DNA from: Craspedostauros australis
Taxonomy: Eukaryota > Bacillariophyta > Bacillariophyceae > Mastogloiales > Achnanthaceae
Direction of reading: 5' to 3'
Assembly: GCA_026770025.1 (NCBI GenBank)
Contig: JAMXDE010000014.1
Span: forward strand, 62,001-126,000
DNA length: 64,000 nt
The translations under genes and the position numbers were made by a program. The notes under the pieces were generated by a model. That model was not told the DNA's origin and did not search any database. It saw nothing but the letters and a program-made list of their open reading frames with translations. Of this stretch, positions 9,800-20,562 are shown piece after piece. Within the stretch, counting starts at the first letter, position 1. Every line of letters begins with the position of its first letter.

Positions 9800-12749
9800 T
9801 CAGACGAAGTTGCCAAGCGCTTGCGTTTCTGCGCTTTGCGATGGTATCGTAGAGGACTGACCCTGTTGGGTGGGAGGGCCACTGCCTGCGTAACGGTCGT
9901 ACAGATTGTCCATGTTGTCCGGCCAAGCATACTTTTCTGTCTTCAGGTCCGGCTGCGTGTACGCGCCTCTCACGACCGCTTCGTCCCACGGCTCTGCATC
10001 CACCTCGATCGCTCGACGACCGGGCAGATGATCTGCAACCGTGAAGTGCTGCTGTCTCATGTAGATGACGAATGCGATGGTGACAACCAACAACGGGGTC
10101 ATCATACCCGACGCAATCGGGCTCAGCTTGATACCGTACAGCCCGAGCACCGTGATCTCCGCAACGATCATGCAGGTGAGGGTGAGGTTCAAAAATGTGC
10201 CGTAGATCTTGCCGCCCGAATCCGGATTGGAAGGGTAGATGTACACGAATTGGTGACGATACGATATCGACATGAGGAAGAAGCAGAGGGCCAGGAAGAA
10301 GCTCGTGACGGGGGCGATGGTGCTGTAGACATACAGCACCATGAAGTAGAGGACGTTCCAGGATGTGGAGGAGGCATGCGTGAATGGGCCTGGGTCGTTC
10401 AATGGGCTTAGCCCCATCCATGGGGTCTTGCGCTCCTTCTCGGTCAGTCCTGGCCCGAGCCATTCTCGCACCTTCGCGATAGCTACCGGGGTGATGCGCA
10501 GCAACTCGGTTCCTAAACTCACGAAAGCGTTCACCAGCAAGATTTGGGTGTGGAAGGTGCTTTGGGACGGGAGCGCCGTCGCCAGCACATCGACGGCACT
10601 CTTCGGTCTGTCGAGGATCTGCTCGTACGTCGTCAGAACTCCGCCGGAGAGGGATAGAACGAAGAAGTTCTGGATGATCATGAACCATCCCAGCTTGGTG
10701 AACAGGGATGATTCCAATATTGCACCAGCGACCGGGCGTTCCAGTTTGGAGAAGATGGTGAGAATCGTTTCCAGCAGGGATTGGATGACAACGACGATGA
10801 ATGGCGCCACTTGCGCCAAGGCTGGCTCCAGCCATGGTGACCGTTCGAGAACGTCATCGATAAATTTGACCGCCCGAAGCCCCTCAATAGATGACAGCGA
10901 CGACGCGAAGGCAACGACGGAGGTCCAGAAGAGCAACAGAGCGCATGAAAATCCGAAGCTCAGCCAACCGCCAATCTGCGTGGACGAATGATCGCTGCCA
11001 ATGTTATCCCACAGGATGTCGCATGGCTCGGGAGCCTCGATGGCTTCCATTGTGTGCGGAGATTCGTGATGGCGCATTTGCATCGCGATTTGAGGTGCGC
11101 GCCGAGAGCGGAAGCTGACGAATGCCGCGCTGAGCGGATCGCCATCATCGCGATCCCCCCAAAGCTCGGCCAGCATTAACGATCCCTGTCGTAAGAACTC
11201 CGGGATGATCGAATCGTTGTCATCTCCATTCGCGCTGTTTCCACCATCTCCGTAGGTCGGATTATTCAAAGCCAAGGCATCATCTGAGCGGAGTGGTGTT
11301 GTTTCCAAGCCCGGATCGGAACTGCCATTGCCAATGTCATTGGCGTCGTCATCACCATCGACGTTTGTACTGCTTTGCATGTCGGTGGAAATAGCGTTGC
11401 CGTTTCCACTGCCGCTTCTGTCTGCTTCTTCTGGCGCGCCGCCCGACTCATTAGCCTCGTTCGGGGCGTCGGTACCTCCGAACAGAAGCAGATGCGAATC
11501 ATCCAAGTCGTGCAACTTCACCAAATCTTCCACCAGCCCCTCATTCATCCTCCTCAGCTTCATCGAATACGCAGGAATCGAATCCACTTGCTCGCCGCCG
11601 ATCAGCCTGGTCGAATGTGTGGGTGTTCTGCGTGCGACCCTCTGCACGTTCACCGCATGTTCCAGCATGGTCACCATCGCATCTCGTTGCGCAACTGCGG
11701 CCGTGAGCTTCGGGATTCTTCGTGCCAAGTTGACTTCCAGGATGGCAGAATCGTCGAAACTGAGAACGCTCTCGAAGTACGCGATCAGCTTGGCGTTGCT
11801 TTGGTATTCTGGAGGTAGGTATCTCATTAGGACCGTGTAATTGCGCTCCTTCGATCTGGAGAGAAACTTGTGCTTGTAGGTGGCGTACCAGTTCAGTTCC
11901 TTCCAGATGCAGAACATCGAATAGCCAAAGATGAGGTAGCTCGCCACGGCCGATGCGATCAGCCGGTGGGAACCAGGTGGGACGACCGCGATCGACACTT
12001 GCACGACGGGATCGTTGATGCACATCGTCTCGTCAGTCTTGGGCGCGGATGCATACAATGGCATGAGCCAGAACGCATTCAGCATGGTGAAGACGCTGAT
12101 TCGCAGGCCGAAGTCTTGGATGCGGATCAAGCACAACGCATCCATGCCGCTGTGGGTTCGGAGGTAGTTGTGTCGTGAGAGAAGGCATGGACACAAGGAG
12201 AGAGGGATGAGTGGAAAGATGAATCCATGTGATGCGATGTGTTGTGGTGTGATGTTACGATTCAAGATTCGACAACGTTCCAAACACTGCACTCTCGTAC
12301 AATGAAGGCCATACTCCCGGCTGACGACATCGACACATGAACAAAACACAACAGCCATGCTCGTACGTACGACACGCGTACTATCCATCAAACGGTAACG
12401 AACGAGATGCTCACCATTCCTCCAGGAATTCATCATCGGATATCGCCAGGAGACTCCAAATCCAGCCGAAGAATCCATGGGAAGAGTCTGCTAGATGCGT
12501 GGCATGATCCGAGAATGATCCGCGTCTCACAGCGAAGGTTTGCGGATGCCTTCGTCGCAGAGCGCAGAAGATGATGAACGCGATGAAGAATAAACCTCCG
12601 TAGAGGGTCATGGTATTGTCCAGCATTTGCGTGTCGGTGTGGTCCGTGCATTCGTTACCGCCTTTCGTGCTGTTCGTGGGGATGATGGTGCCATTGTCTT
12701 GCAGCAGACGAATGAACGAAACGAAGACTTCTTGCTCCTCCTCGAACAT
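9800..12749 (-). CDS. CSC1-like/DUF221 (OSCA/TMEM63) membrane channel, copy A
   Basis: Multi-spanning membrane protein of the CSC1/OSCA/TMEM63 family (osmotically or mechanically gated cation channels). Exons 12749-12415 and 12149-9800 join across a 265-bp intron (GTGAGC...CACAG) that splits the Cys codon of EEC-GMDA, giving 894 residues. An N-terminal helix (LYGGLFFIAFIIFCAL) is followed by the first cytosolic segment, then FGLRISVFTMLNAFWLMPLYA and a further helix. The long cytosolic domain includes RNYTVLMRYLPPEY, a low-complexity acidic loop and SAAFVSFRS...APEPCDILWDNIG, which is typical of the family. The C-terminal half has the remaining helices, including SLSGGVLTTYEQI and QSTFHTQILLVNAF. 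The ATG at 12749 matches the paralogue's N-terminal spacing; upstream is only a TATGCGTGCG repeat. Head to head with copy B. Confidence 0.9.
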
Positions 12750-14571
12750 GTTGGCGAAGTCTCCACACTTATGAGTGTGTATATGCGTGCGTATATGCGT
12801 GCGTATGTATGTGTATGTGTATCCGAACGAGTACAACCTATGTAGATGTGGAATACAGTGCCCTGTCTTTGGCCTCTTGGCCTTGATCCCTCGCCTTCGA
12901 TTCAAGCTAACGTTGGCTGCCCAGATGCAATTGATCCATCAGATGATGTCGATCATTGGATGTTACTGCGGAGACTGTTGGTGTGTTGTTGCGGACTCCT
13001 GTCTCTCGTCGTATCTCTGTCTCTGTCTCTGTTCTGATCCCTCCGTTGTGCGATCCAAACGACATGGCGGCGACCTGAGATCTTTCATGGGCATCATCTG
13101 TTCTCGCGTTTCCGGATCCTTTTCTTGACGCTGGCGGCACGAGCCGAGACGAAACGAAGAATTCGGTTTCGATCTGAAAAGTATCCAAGATTGATGTACA
13201 TTCGTGACTCATACAAAGAGGAGAACCAACCCAACTACCCAGAGAAAACGGGATCGAATTCTTGGACAAACGGGCGCAACCCCGCGAAAATTATCCTGAA
13301 AGCGCAACGAAATCGTGATTGGTTTGGTTCTTGTCACGAATGACTTCAGCCGCCATGGAGTTTCGTGTGCGTTTTCAGCGCTGATGGCTTCCATTTTCTT
13401 CGGAAATCCGGGTGGGATGACGTGAGTTAGTTGGCTCTTGTGGCGTCCTTTTGATCCTCTTGATTGAGTGGTATAGTATTATTCCATGAGCTGCATCTAC
13501 ATACACATCATGCGCATCGTGCGCATCCATCCATCCATCCACATCCATGCACATCTCTTACTTTCTTGTGGTTGGATCTGGACAGAGGCTGCTGTTGGCT
13601 TCCAAACAAGGCGACAAATGAGGTGAATTGCGCGCACAGATTGTGGAGGTGTTTGGATTTATCCGGCCGAAGCTGTGCTCGATCTTGCCAATGCCGGACT
13701 TATTCTGTACCTGCGAGAATGGAAAGGCATTTATCTGCGTGTCACAGCGCGCCAGCCAATCATCGATCAACCAATCAAACATGTGTCACCCGGATGTGGG
13801 GTTACGAGGCAGAGAAAAAAAAGTTGTTGGATGGGTTTTCACCACGAACCTCCTTGTTCGCTGATCCCGAAAATGGTGCCACATCGTTCTTTGGGCTGGG
13901 ACAGCCGTTGTGCCTCGTGTTCGTGTGTTTGCGCGCTGTTTGGCACTGTGTTCACCACACAGTAACGATTCCAGGTGTCATCGAGGCTTCTCCCTTCCTT
14001 CCCCTCCCTCTGCCCGACTGCTTGGTTTTCTCGCTCAGCACACCAAGACCGCAGATGCCGACCTCCTCTCCCCAGTGTTGCTGTGTTGGTGTGTCTCTGT
14101 GATCACATCCATCTTGCACCTGATCAAACCATAAATTGCAGACTTTGCAACCCATTGTGTTGTTGGATACTGTCAACCGCCTGCTACACAGCAACAATCT
14201 GACGAGACCTTACCACAAGAGACAGGAGCAAGAGCGAGCGACAGAACAGCTCGGCCCGCAACTCACCTCGGGACTCGGCGCCATCGAGAGACAAATTTCA
14301 CAAGAACCGTTTCTCTTTTGCGTTTCACCCACAACAAGCACGAGCTGCAAGCATCAACAACTCGGACAACAGCGTTTCTCCCAAAAGAAGAGATTGCGCT
14401 CACATTTGCCGCCCGTTCCCATCTCTTCTTCTGCACAACCGCAGCGGCAGCAACATCGACGGCACGAGCCACTCTGCTTTGACCATTAATCCGGTCTGAT
14501 CTGATCTGATCCAATCTGCCCAAGCCTGCTTGGACGTGCTCATCAAGAGTTGATTGATACCCGACGCAACC
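12750..14571. promoter_or_regulatory. 1.8-kb divergent region between CSC1 paralogues
   Basis: Holds the promoters and leaders of both CSC1-like genes. Next to copy A is a TATGCGTGCG/TATG repeat. A CATCCATCCATC run occurs near 13527. No convincing coding frame: the longest plus-strand frame (13464-14102) has Cys/His-rich compositional sequence and no domain. Confidence 0.5.
12769..12823. repeat. TATGCGTGCG/TATGTG microsatellite
   Basis: Alternating TATGCGTGCG units passing into TATGTATGTGTATGTG just upstream of the copy A start codon. Confidence 0.85.
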
Positions 14572-17570
14572 ATGGCGAGCTTGGACTGGCGCATGCTGCA
14601 GGACGCGGAGGATGCGCCCACCTTGGCACCCACCGGACCACCAACCACCGAGGCCGAATCCATTGCCGGCCGCGATGCCGAAGTTCTGCGTGACACGATG
14701 CGCATTTACGGAACGCTCTTCACGTGCATGGCCGTCGGATTCAGCTACCTCCGCCGCAAGTACCCCGGAGTGTACAATCTCAGAAGCTACGTCGAGGAGC
14801 TCAAGACGCACCTTGCCGATGATCAGTTCGGCTTCTTCAGCTGGCTGTGGAAGCTCTACTTCATCAGCGATTCAGAGTTCCTGGAGGAGTGCGGTATGGA
14901 CGCCGCGTGCTTTGCTCGTGTGCTCGAGTTTGGCTTCAAGCTCTCCATCATCTCCATCCTCAACGCCATCTGGCTCATGCCCATTTACGCGTAAGTTACT
15001 CTCTCGCTATTGTCACTATGGTGCAGTGGTGGTTGTTGCTGTCCTGGAACTGGGTCTCTCATGTGCATGGTGCCATAGTAGTACTCTGCTCTTGATTGCG
15101 TATCAATGCCATTATCCTGCTCGACGTGCACCGATTTCGCAATACCAACTCAACTCAACCCCATGCCACCGACTGATCCCTCCCCATATCGACACGTCCG
15201 CACACGCCCGTGCACACCCGCACATCCTCATGTGACCTTCACAGCACGGCACCATCAGACAGCGAAACCATCGAAGTGACTGACGCCATCCAGCGACTCT
15301 CCATCGCTCACGTCCCGTCGGAATCCTACCGCCTCATGGCCACCGTCATCGCAGCCTACTCCATCTTCGGCTTTACCATGTACAACATCCTCAAGGAATT
15401 CGAATGGTTCATCCTGCAACGTCACATTTTCTTGTCCAAGACGAACGCACGTAATTATTCCGTCTACGTTCAGAACATCCCCCAGGAGTACCGAGCCAAC
15501 GACAGACTCATCGAGTTCTTCAACCAGGCCAATGGCTCGGACGTCACGAGGGAGGCGCAGTTGGCACGCAATATCCCAACCCTCAAAGGGTTGGTGCAAC
15601 ACCGAGAGGGTCTGGTATCGACCCTGGAGCACGAGATCAACATCGAAGAAATCAACGGCACGACTCCCACCATCCTCACCTTGACTGGCGAATGGTTGGA
15701 TGCCATCAAAACGCATTACGAGGAGCTCACCGAACTCAACAAGACTATCACCGAGCGGATCGAGAGGATCGAACTTCTGCAAGAAGGCAACGCAGCCGAC
15801 GTCATCGACGATCACATAGAAGCCTCGAAGATGCAGGACCAGGCTGGATCTCCCAACAGTGCCAGCACCGTTCCCAGCGTCATTGGCGGAGAAGACCTTG
15901 ACAACACCCAGGGCTCCAACATCTTGGTGGACAGCGCCAATTTCCTCACACGTAGCGTCAAGGACGTGTCCAACGGCATCGCATCTGGCCTTCCGACGCA
16001 GCATCTGGCGGACTTCGCAGGGGCCGGACTGAAGTTGTTGGTCGGCGAAGAGGACGGAGAGCCTCTAACGTCTGCCTTCGTGACCTTCAAGACGCTCCAG
16101 GCCACACAGGCGGCCTTGCAGATGATCCAGTACCCGGAGCCATTCAAGATGGAGATTTTGGAGGCACCGGATCCGGATGACATCTTCTGGGAGAACGTGG
16201 GCAAGACGCACAAGGAGCTGCAGCTTGGTAAGCTCCTCAGTTTCGGTCTCACGGGAGCGCTCTGTCTGTTCTGGACCATTCCGATGGTTACCATCAACAC
16301 CTTGAGTACGATCGATGGATTGCGTGGAAAGGTGTCGTCTATCGACAGACTCCTCATCGATTACCCGTGGTTGGAACCTGCCTTCGAGCAGATGGCGCCG
16401 CTCCTCATCGTGGTCGCCCGTCTCGTTCTCAAGATGATCCTGGAACGTCTTAGTATGTTTGAGGGGCCAGTCAGCGGAGCCGTCGTCCAGGCATCTCTCT
16501 TCGTCAAGCTCGCCGCCTTCATGCTCATCCAAACATTCTTCGTTTCCGCCATCTCCGGTGGTCTCACATCCGAGCTTTCCAAGATGATCGATCAACCCAG
16601 CACCATCATCGAGACGCTCGCCATTTCGTTGCCAGGACAGTCCACATTCCACACCCAGATCTTGCTGGTCGATACTTTCCTGCCCATGGGTCTCGAGATC
16701 CTGCGTGCCGTTCCTCTCGCCATCGCCCTGGTCCGAAGATTCGTGGGACCCCGACTCACCGATAAGGAGCGCAACACGCCGTTCATGGGATTGAATCCAA
16801 TCTCGGTGCCCGACGAATTCGGTCATGCCGACGTGCTGTCCGGTTCCGTCCTGTACTTCATGGTCCTCTTCGTGTATTCGCCAATCGCACCGATCACCGC
16901 GTGCTTCCTGGGCATGTGCTTCCTCCTCATGGGAGCCTGCTACCGACACCAGCTCATCTACATCTACCCCACCGTGCCAGATTCCGGTGGAAGGCTGTGG
17001 GTGAAGTTCATCTCCCTGCTTCCCATGATGATGATTGTGTCCGAAGTCACGCTGATGGGTCTTATGTCGCTGAAGAAGGCCATCGCGGCCTCCACGTGGA
17101 TGATCCCGCTGATCTGCATCACCGTGCTGTTCAACCTCTACATCCAGCAGCAGCACTTCCGCATGACCGAGAGTCTCCCAACGCGCATCGCCGTGCGCAA
17201 GGACAAGCAGCTCGAGTACGAGGAGTACGACTTCTCCTTCCTCGACAGCCTGTACGTCCAGCCAGAGCTTCGCGATAAGGAGGTCATGCCAGAAAACTCC
17301 ACCATCGACCGCGAGATCGCGCAGGGAGGTGGTGAGTACGGAACTCCGCAAAACTCCATCAAAAGCGATGACGATGATGACAATGAAGCCATGGACATGG
17401 ACGTCGGCAGCGGCAGCAAGGCAGCTGATGACTTCGTGACGGGCTTCGCAGACGTCAAGTTCGACGACGCCGCCATGAAGATGGAAGACGTCGAACAAGT
17501 CGAAGTCAGCGAAGATTCTGAGGACCTGCCATCCGACAACGACGTCAAGTACGATTACGTGAAGAAATAG
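14572..17570 (+). CDS. CSC1-like/DUF221 (OSCA/TMEM63) membrane channel, copy B
   Basis: Paralogue of the 9800-12749 gene. Exons 14572-14990 and 15245-17570 join across a 254-bp intron (GTAAGT...ACAG) that splits the Ala codon of IYA-TAP, giving 914 residues. The pairs FISDSEFLEECGMDAACFAR / AISDDEFLEECGMDALCLIR and QSTFHTQILLV in both prove the relationship. The cytosolic module has RNYSVYVQNIPQEY and TSAFVTFKT...APDPDDIFWENVG. Membrane helices follow (LSFGLTGALCLFWTI, AFMLIQTFFVSAISGG, VLYFMVLFVYSPIAPITAC, LLPMMMIVSEVTLMGL). Residues after about 820 form a long acidic Ser/Asp/Met tail absent from copy A. The ATG at 14572 is the first in frame; the frame continues upstream to 14554 only via a TTG. 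Its intron lies about 35 codons downstream of copy A's intron site. Ion selectivity cannot be read. Confidence 0.93.
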
Positions 17571-18223
17571 ACAAGGACTGCACAACGGGAGGGGAAGAAT
17601 GAATGGTTGATTGATTGAATAATGCCGCTGGGCGCTGCTTGCCTCCCGCAGGTATCCGCATCCCAACCAAAGCCTGCTCTGCGGTACGATTGGTGGAGTA
17701 CGATCTAATCATGAATATATGTACACAGCTGAAACTACTTCAGGATTTGCACAACGAGTGCAGTTGGGGTGGAATAGTAGAGTACTCCATGGTAACACAT
17801 GATGCTTGTGTCCTTACTGGTGCTGACAGTGCGTATGTCTGTATTAGTACTTCAATAAGAATGATAGAGTGCGAGTTCGCTCTTGTGGCAACTTGTGAGC
17901 CGCCACACCATGATTTTAGTCTCTCGCTTTCATGATCTAGACTCGAATTGGAAGGCTACGCTCCTTCCCGCCATCCGGACGAAAGCAGACGTGAACTGAA
18001 AACACACCAAAGACAAGAGATCGCCAAGCGAATGAAACCAACGAGAAGACAACGTGATGGACCACTCCCTCCTCTCTCTCTGACGAGTCCGGATTGATGG
18101 CGCAAGGTCCTGTTCCATGACACAATCAAAGAGTGGTATCAGGCGACAGTCACTCAGCCAGTCAGCCCGTCAGATCATACCCACGAGCAAAGAAGCAAGG
18201 AAGGACGACATTGTGGCGGCAGA
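17571..18223. other. intergenic region, no gene seen
   Basis: 653 bp between copy B and the CID gene. It contains GAGTACTC-type palindromic words (around 17783) and nothing else recognised. Confidence 0.5.
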
Positions 18224-20162
18224 ATGACGAACGCATGGAAGACACGGCTGGAGACCAAGCTGCGCTCTCTGTCCGATACGGCGAGCAAGGAGACGGTGCA
18301 AACGATGGCGCGATGGATCAGCTTCAACCGGAAGCACTCTTCGATCGTCGCGGCGGTGTTTGCGACATCGCTGGGCAGCGCATCGAGCGAAGCCAGGCAG
18401 TGGCTGTGCTGGCAGATCCTGCACGAGATCTTGACGCAGAAGATGGGATGGGAGAAGAGCGCGGACCTGCGAACGATGCTGGGCGAGACGAGCATCCTGC
18501 CGGCCGTCGCGTTGCCCAAGGTCAAGGCGCTCAAGGGCAGGTTGGAGCCGCTCATGGATGATTGGGATGCGAACAACTCCTTCGGTGGACCTACATTGAT
18601 CACTCAGATACGCAAGTGTCTCAACGAGACTCCGTCTGCTGCTGCCGCGAAGAAGCCAGCGTCCAAATCGGCAGGTCGTTCGCGTGCTGATGCACAGTCG
18701 GTGGCGTCTCCTCAGAATTCGGCCTCGAAAGCACAGCAAGGCGCATCACCTGCATCCGCAGCAGCAACATCAACAACATCAACAGCCACGGCTACAGAGG
18801 CAGCAACAGCAACAGCAACATCTATGGAAGCAGAACAAGATCGCGATGGAGAGATGATTCCAATGGCGGACGACAACGAGTTGGAATCAGCATCCGATGC
18901 CAAGGATACCCGTACGTCCGAAGGAGCCAAAGGCACGGAGTCGGCGTCCACAAGTTCTCGGCCAGCGTCGTCAGCTGCATCAACGAATGATGGAAGCGGG
19001 AAGGGGGCAGGCAGCGATGCAGGATCATCGTCAGGGATCGCCACACCTGGAACGCAAGCTGCTACCAAGGCAACCTCAAAACAGCCATCCTCTTCGTCGT
19101 CATCCACATCGAATCAACCAGAGCGCCGCGGATCTCTGTCCAGCGTCACGCAAGTCGAATACAACTTTGAAGAGAAGGTGAGTTCGTTCATCTTGACAGT
19201 TTGTGTGCTGTCCTGCACTGTACTTCAAATGCGTGGGCCAACTGTGCACACATTTTTCGTAGAGTATTGAAAGCGGGACTGTGAGCATATTTGTTTGAGA
19301 ACCTGGTTCCAATCTCAACATGCGCGCGCATGCACATGCTCACCACTTGACTACTGCACTGCATGGATACTCTGAATGGATGAATGGATGGATGGATGCA
19401 TGGGTGAATGAATCGATCTATGGAAACATGGACGAACAGAACATACCGATTGGAAAGGTGAATGCGCGGGAGTTTCTGGATCCATGCAAGGCCATCGCTA
19501 CGTTGCAGATTGCGCGAGATCTGCGTAATGACGCCGCGGTGCAGCTCTCATCGTTGCTAACCACGATGCCGGAGGAATTGACGGAGCTGCTGAAAGAGAA
19601 GAAAGACAATGTCATTGACGCTGACGGGGACCAGCAAGACGACAAGGGCCCTCTCACAGACGACAAGGGCCCTCTCACAGACGACAAGGCCCGCAACTTC
19701 TCGATCATCATGAAAGAGGAACTGGTGGACATGGACCTCGAGGATCAGCTGCTGAACGTGCGGACGTTCCGTGACATCGTGCAACGGCAGTTCGAGGCAC
19801 GCAAACAGCTCATCTACCTGCTGATCCGATCGCGCTGCAAGTTCGGCGCAGATGAGAGTGCCGAGTCCTTCTACGCGCTGGATGGCACGATCGAACGGTT
19901 GAAGAAGAGGAAGGACGCGATCTTTGATTCAATGGAGCTGGAAGGGTTGGATTTTGAGGCCAAGAAGCTGGAGGAGGATAACGCGGGCACCGCGGCGGAT
20001 CTTCCGGAATTGACGTGGTACAAGCAGAACGGCAAGGATGAGGACAAGGGCGAGCAAGAAGGGAAAGGTGATGGCACGGGTCAAGCTGATGGGGATGCCA
20101 CGGCTGCTACCAGTGATGCTGGAGATGCCCCACAAAGCAAGAAGCAGCGGGTGGAGGCGTGA
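18224..20162 (+). CDS. CID-domain protein (RPRD/Rtt103-like, Pol II CTD-interacting)
   Basis: Probable nuclear protein reading the RNA polymerase II C-terminal domain. Exons 18224-19177 and 19440-20162 join in phase 0 across a 262-bp intron (GTGAGT...ACAG), giving 558 residues. The N-terminal ~135 residues fit a CID: SKETVQTMARWISFNRKH then a helix, EARQWLCWQILHEILTQ, and LKGRLEPLMDDWD. A Ser/Ala/Thr-rich linker (about 150-310) follows. The segment around the splice site (VEYNFEE, then NIPIGKVNAREFLDPCKAIATLQIARDLRND) looks conserved. A C-terminal helical region includes DQLLNVRTFRDIVQRQFEARKQLIYLLIRSR, comparable with the coiled coil that dimerises RPRD proteins. The C-terminus ends in KKQRVEA. 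A 21-bp tandem repeat lies in exon 2. CID assignment is by pattern only. Confidence 0.82.
19637..19689. repeat. 21-bp in-frame tandem repeat (2.5 copies)
   Basis: Unit AGACGACAAGGGCCCTCTCAC repeats with 21-bp spacing inside exon 2 of the CID gene and encodes duplicated DDKGPLT. The identical copies suggest recent slippage or duplication. Confidence 0.9.
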
Positions 20163-20562
20163 TGGCAACAAACCTATGTCCGGATAGCGCAAGCGCACGT
20201 TCGACAATAGATCCCTATTTCTCTGGTATCTTGTTTATATAATATGCTGCACCATGTCTGGGAGATGAAGTCGATGATATCTTCGCAGAGTGCTCCAGTA
20301 TTATACGAGCTACTCTTGGCCTTGGTTGCTTCCGTTCGTATTTGGATTCATTAGTCGTAGTTTCACTTGCGATCTTCCACCCACAAGATTGCTCGCTGTG
20401 GCGCTGCCACTGATGCCGACAAGTGGAACCTGACGCCACAAATCCATTTCGGCAATTCCGTCCACCAAAACACAGCAATACGCATGACAGATGCAACCAC
20501 TGCGTATCTTCAGACGCGAACGCATCCACCACAAGTCGCCGACTAAGGATCAGCCAACAATC
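20163..20562. other. intergenic region, no gene seen
   Basis: 400 bp between the CID gene and the leucine-rich-repeat gene. An in-frame upstream ATG (20491) could extend the latter. No other feature recognised. Confidence 0.5.

Noticed and set aside
16065..17666. Minus-strand frame of 533 codons opposite the CSC1 copy B exon
   Set aside because: Antisense shadow of a strongly conserved coding exon; His/Glu/Gly-rich with no recognisable family.
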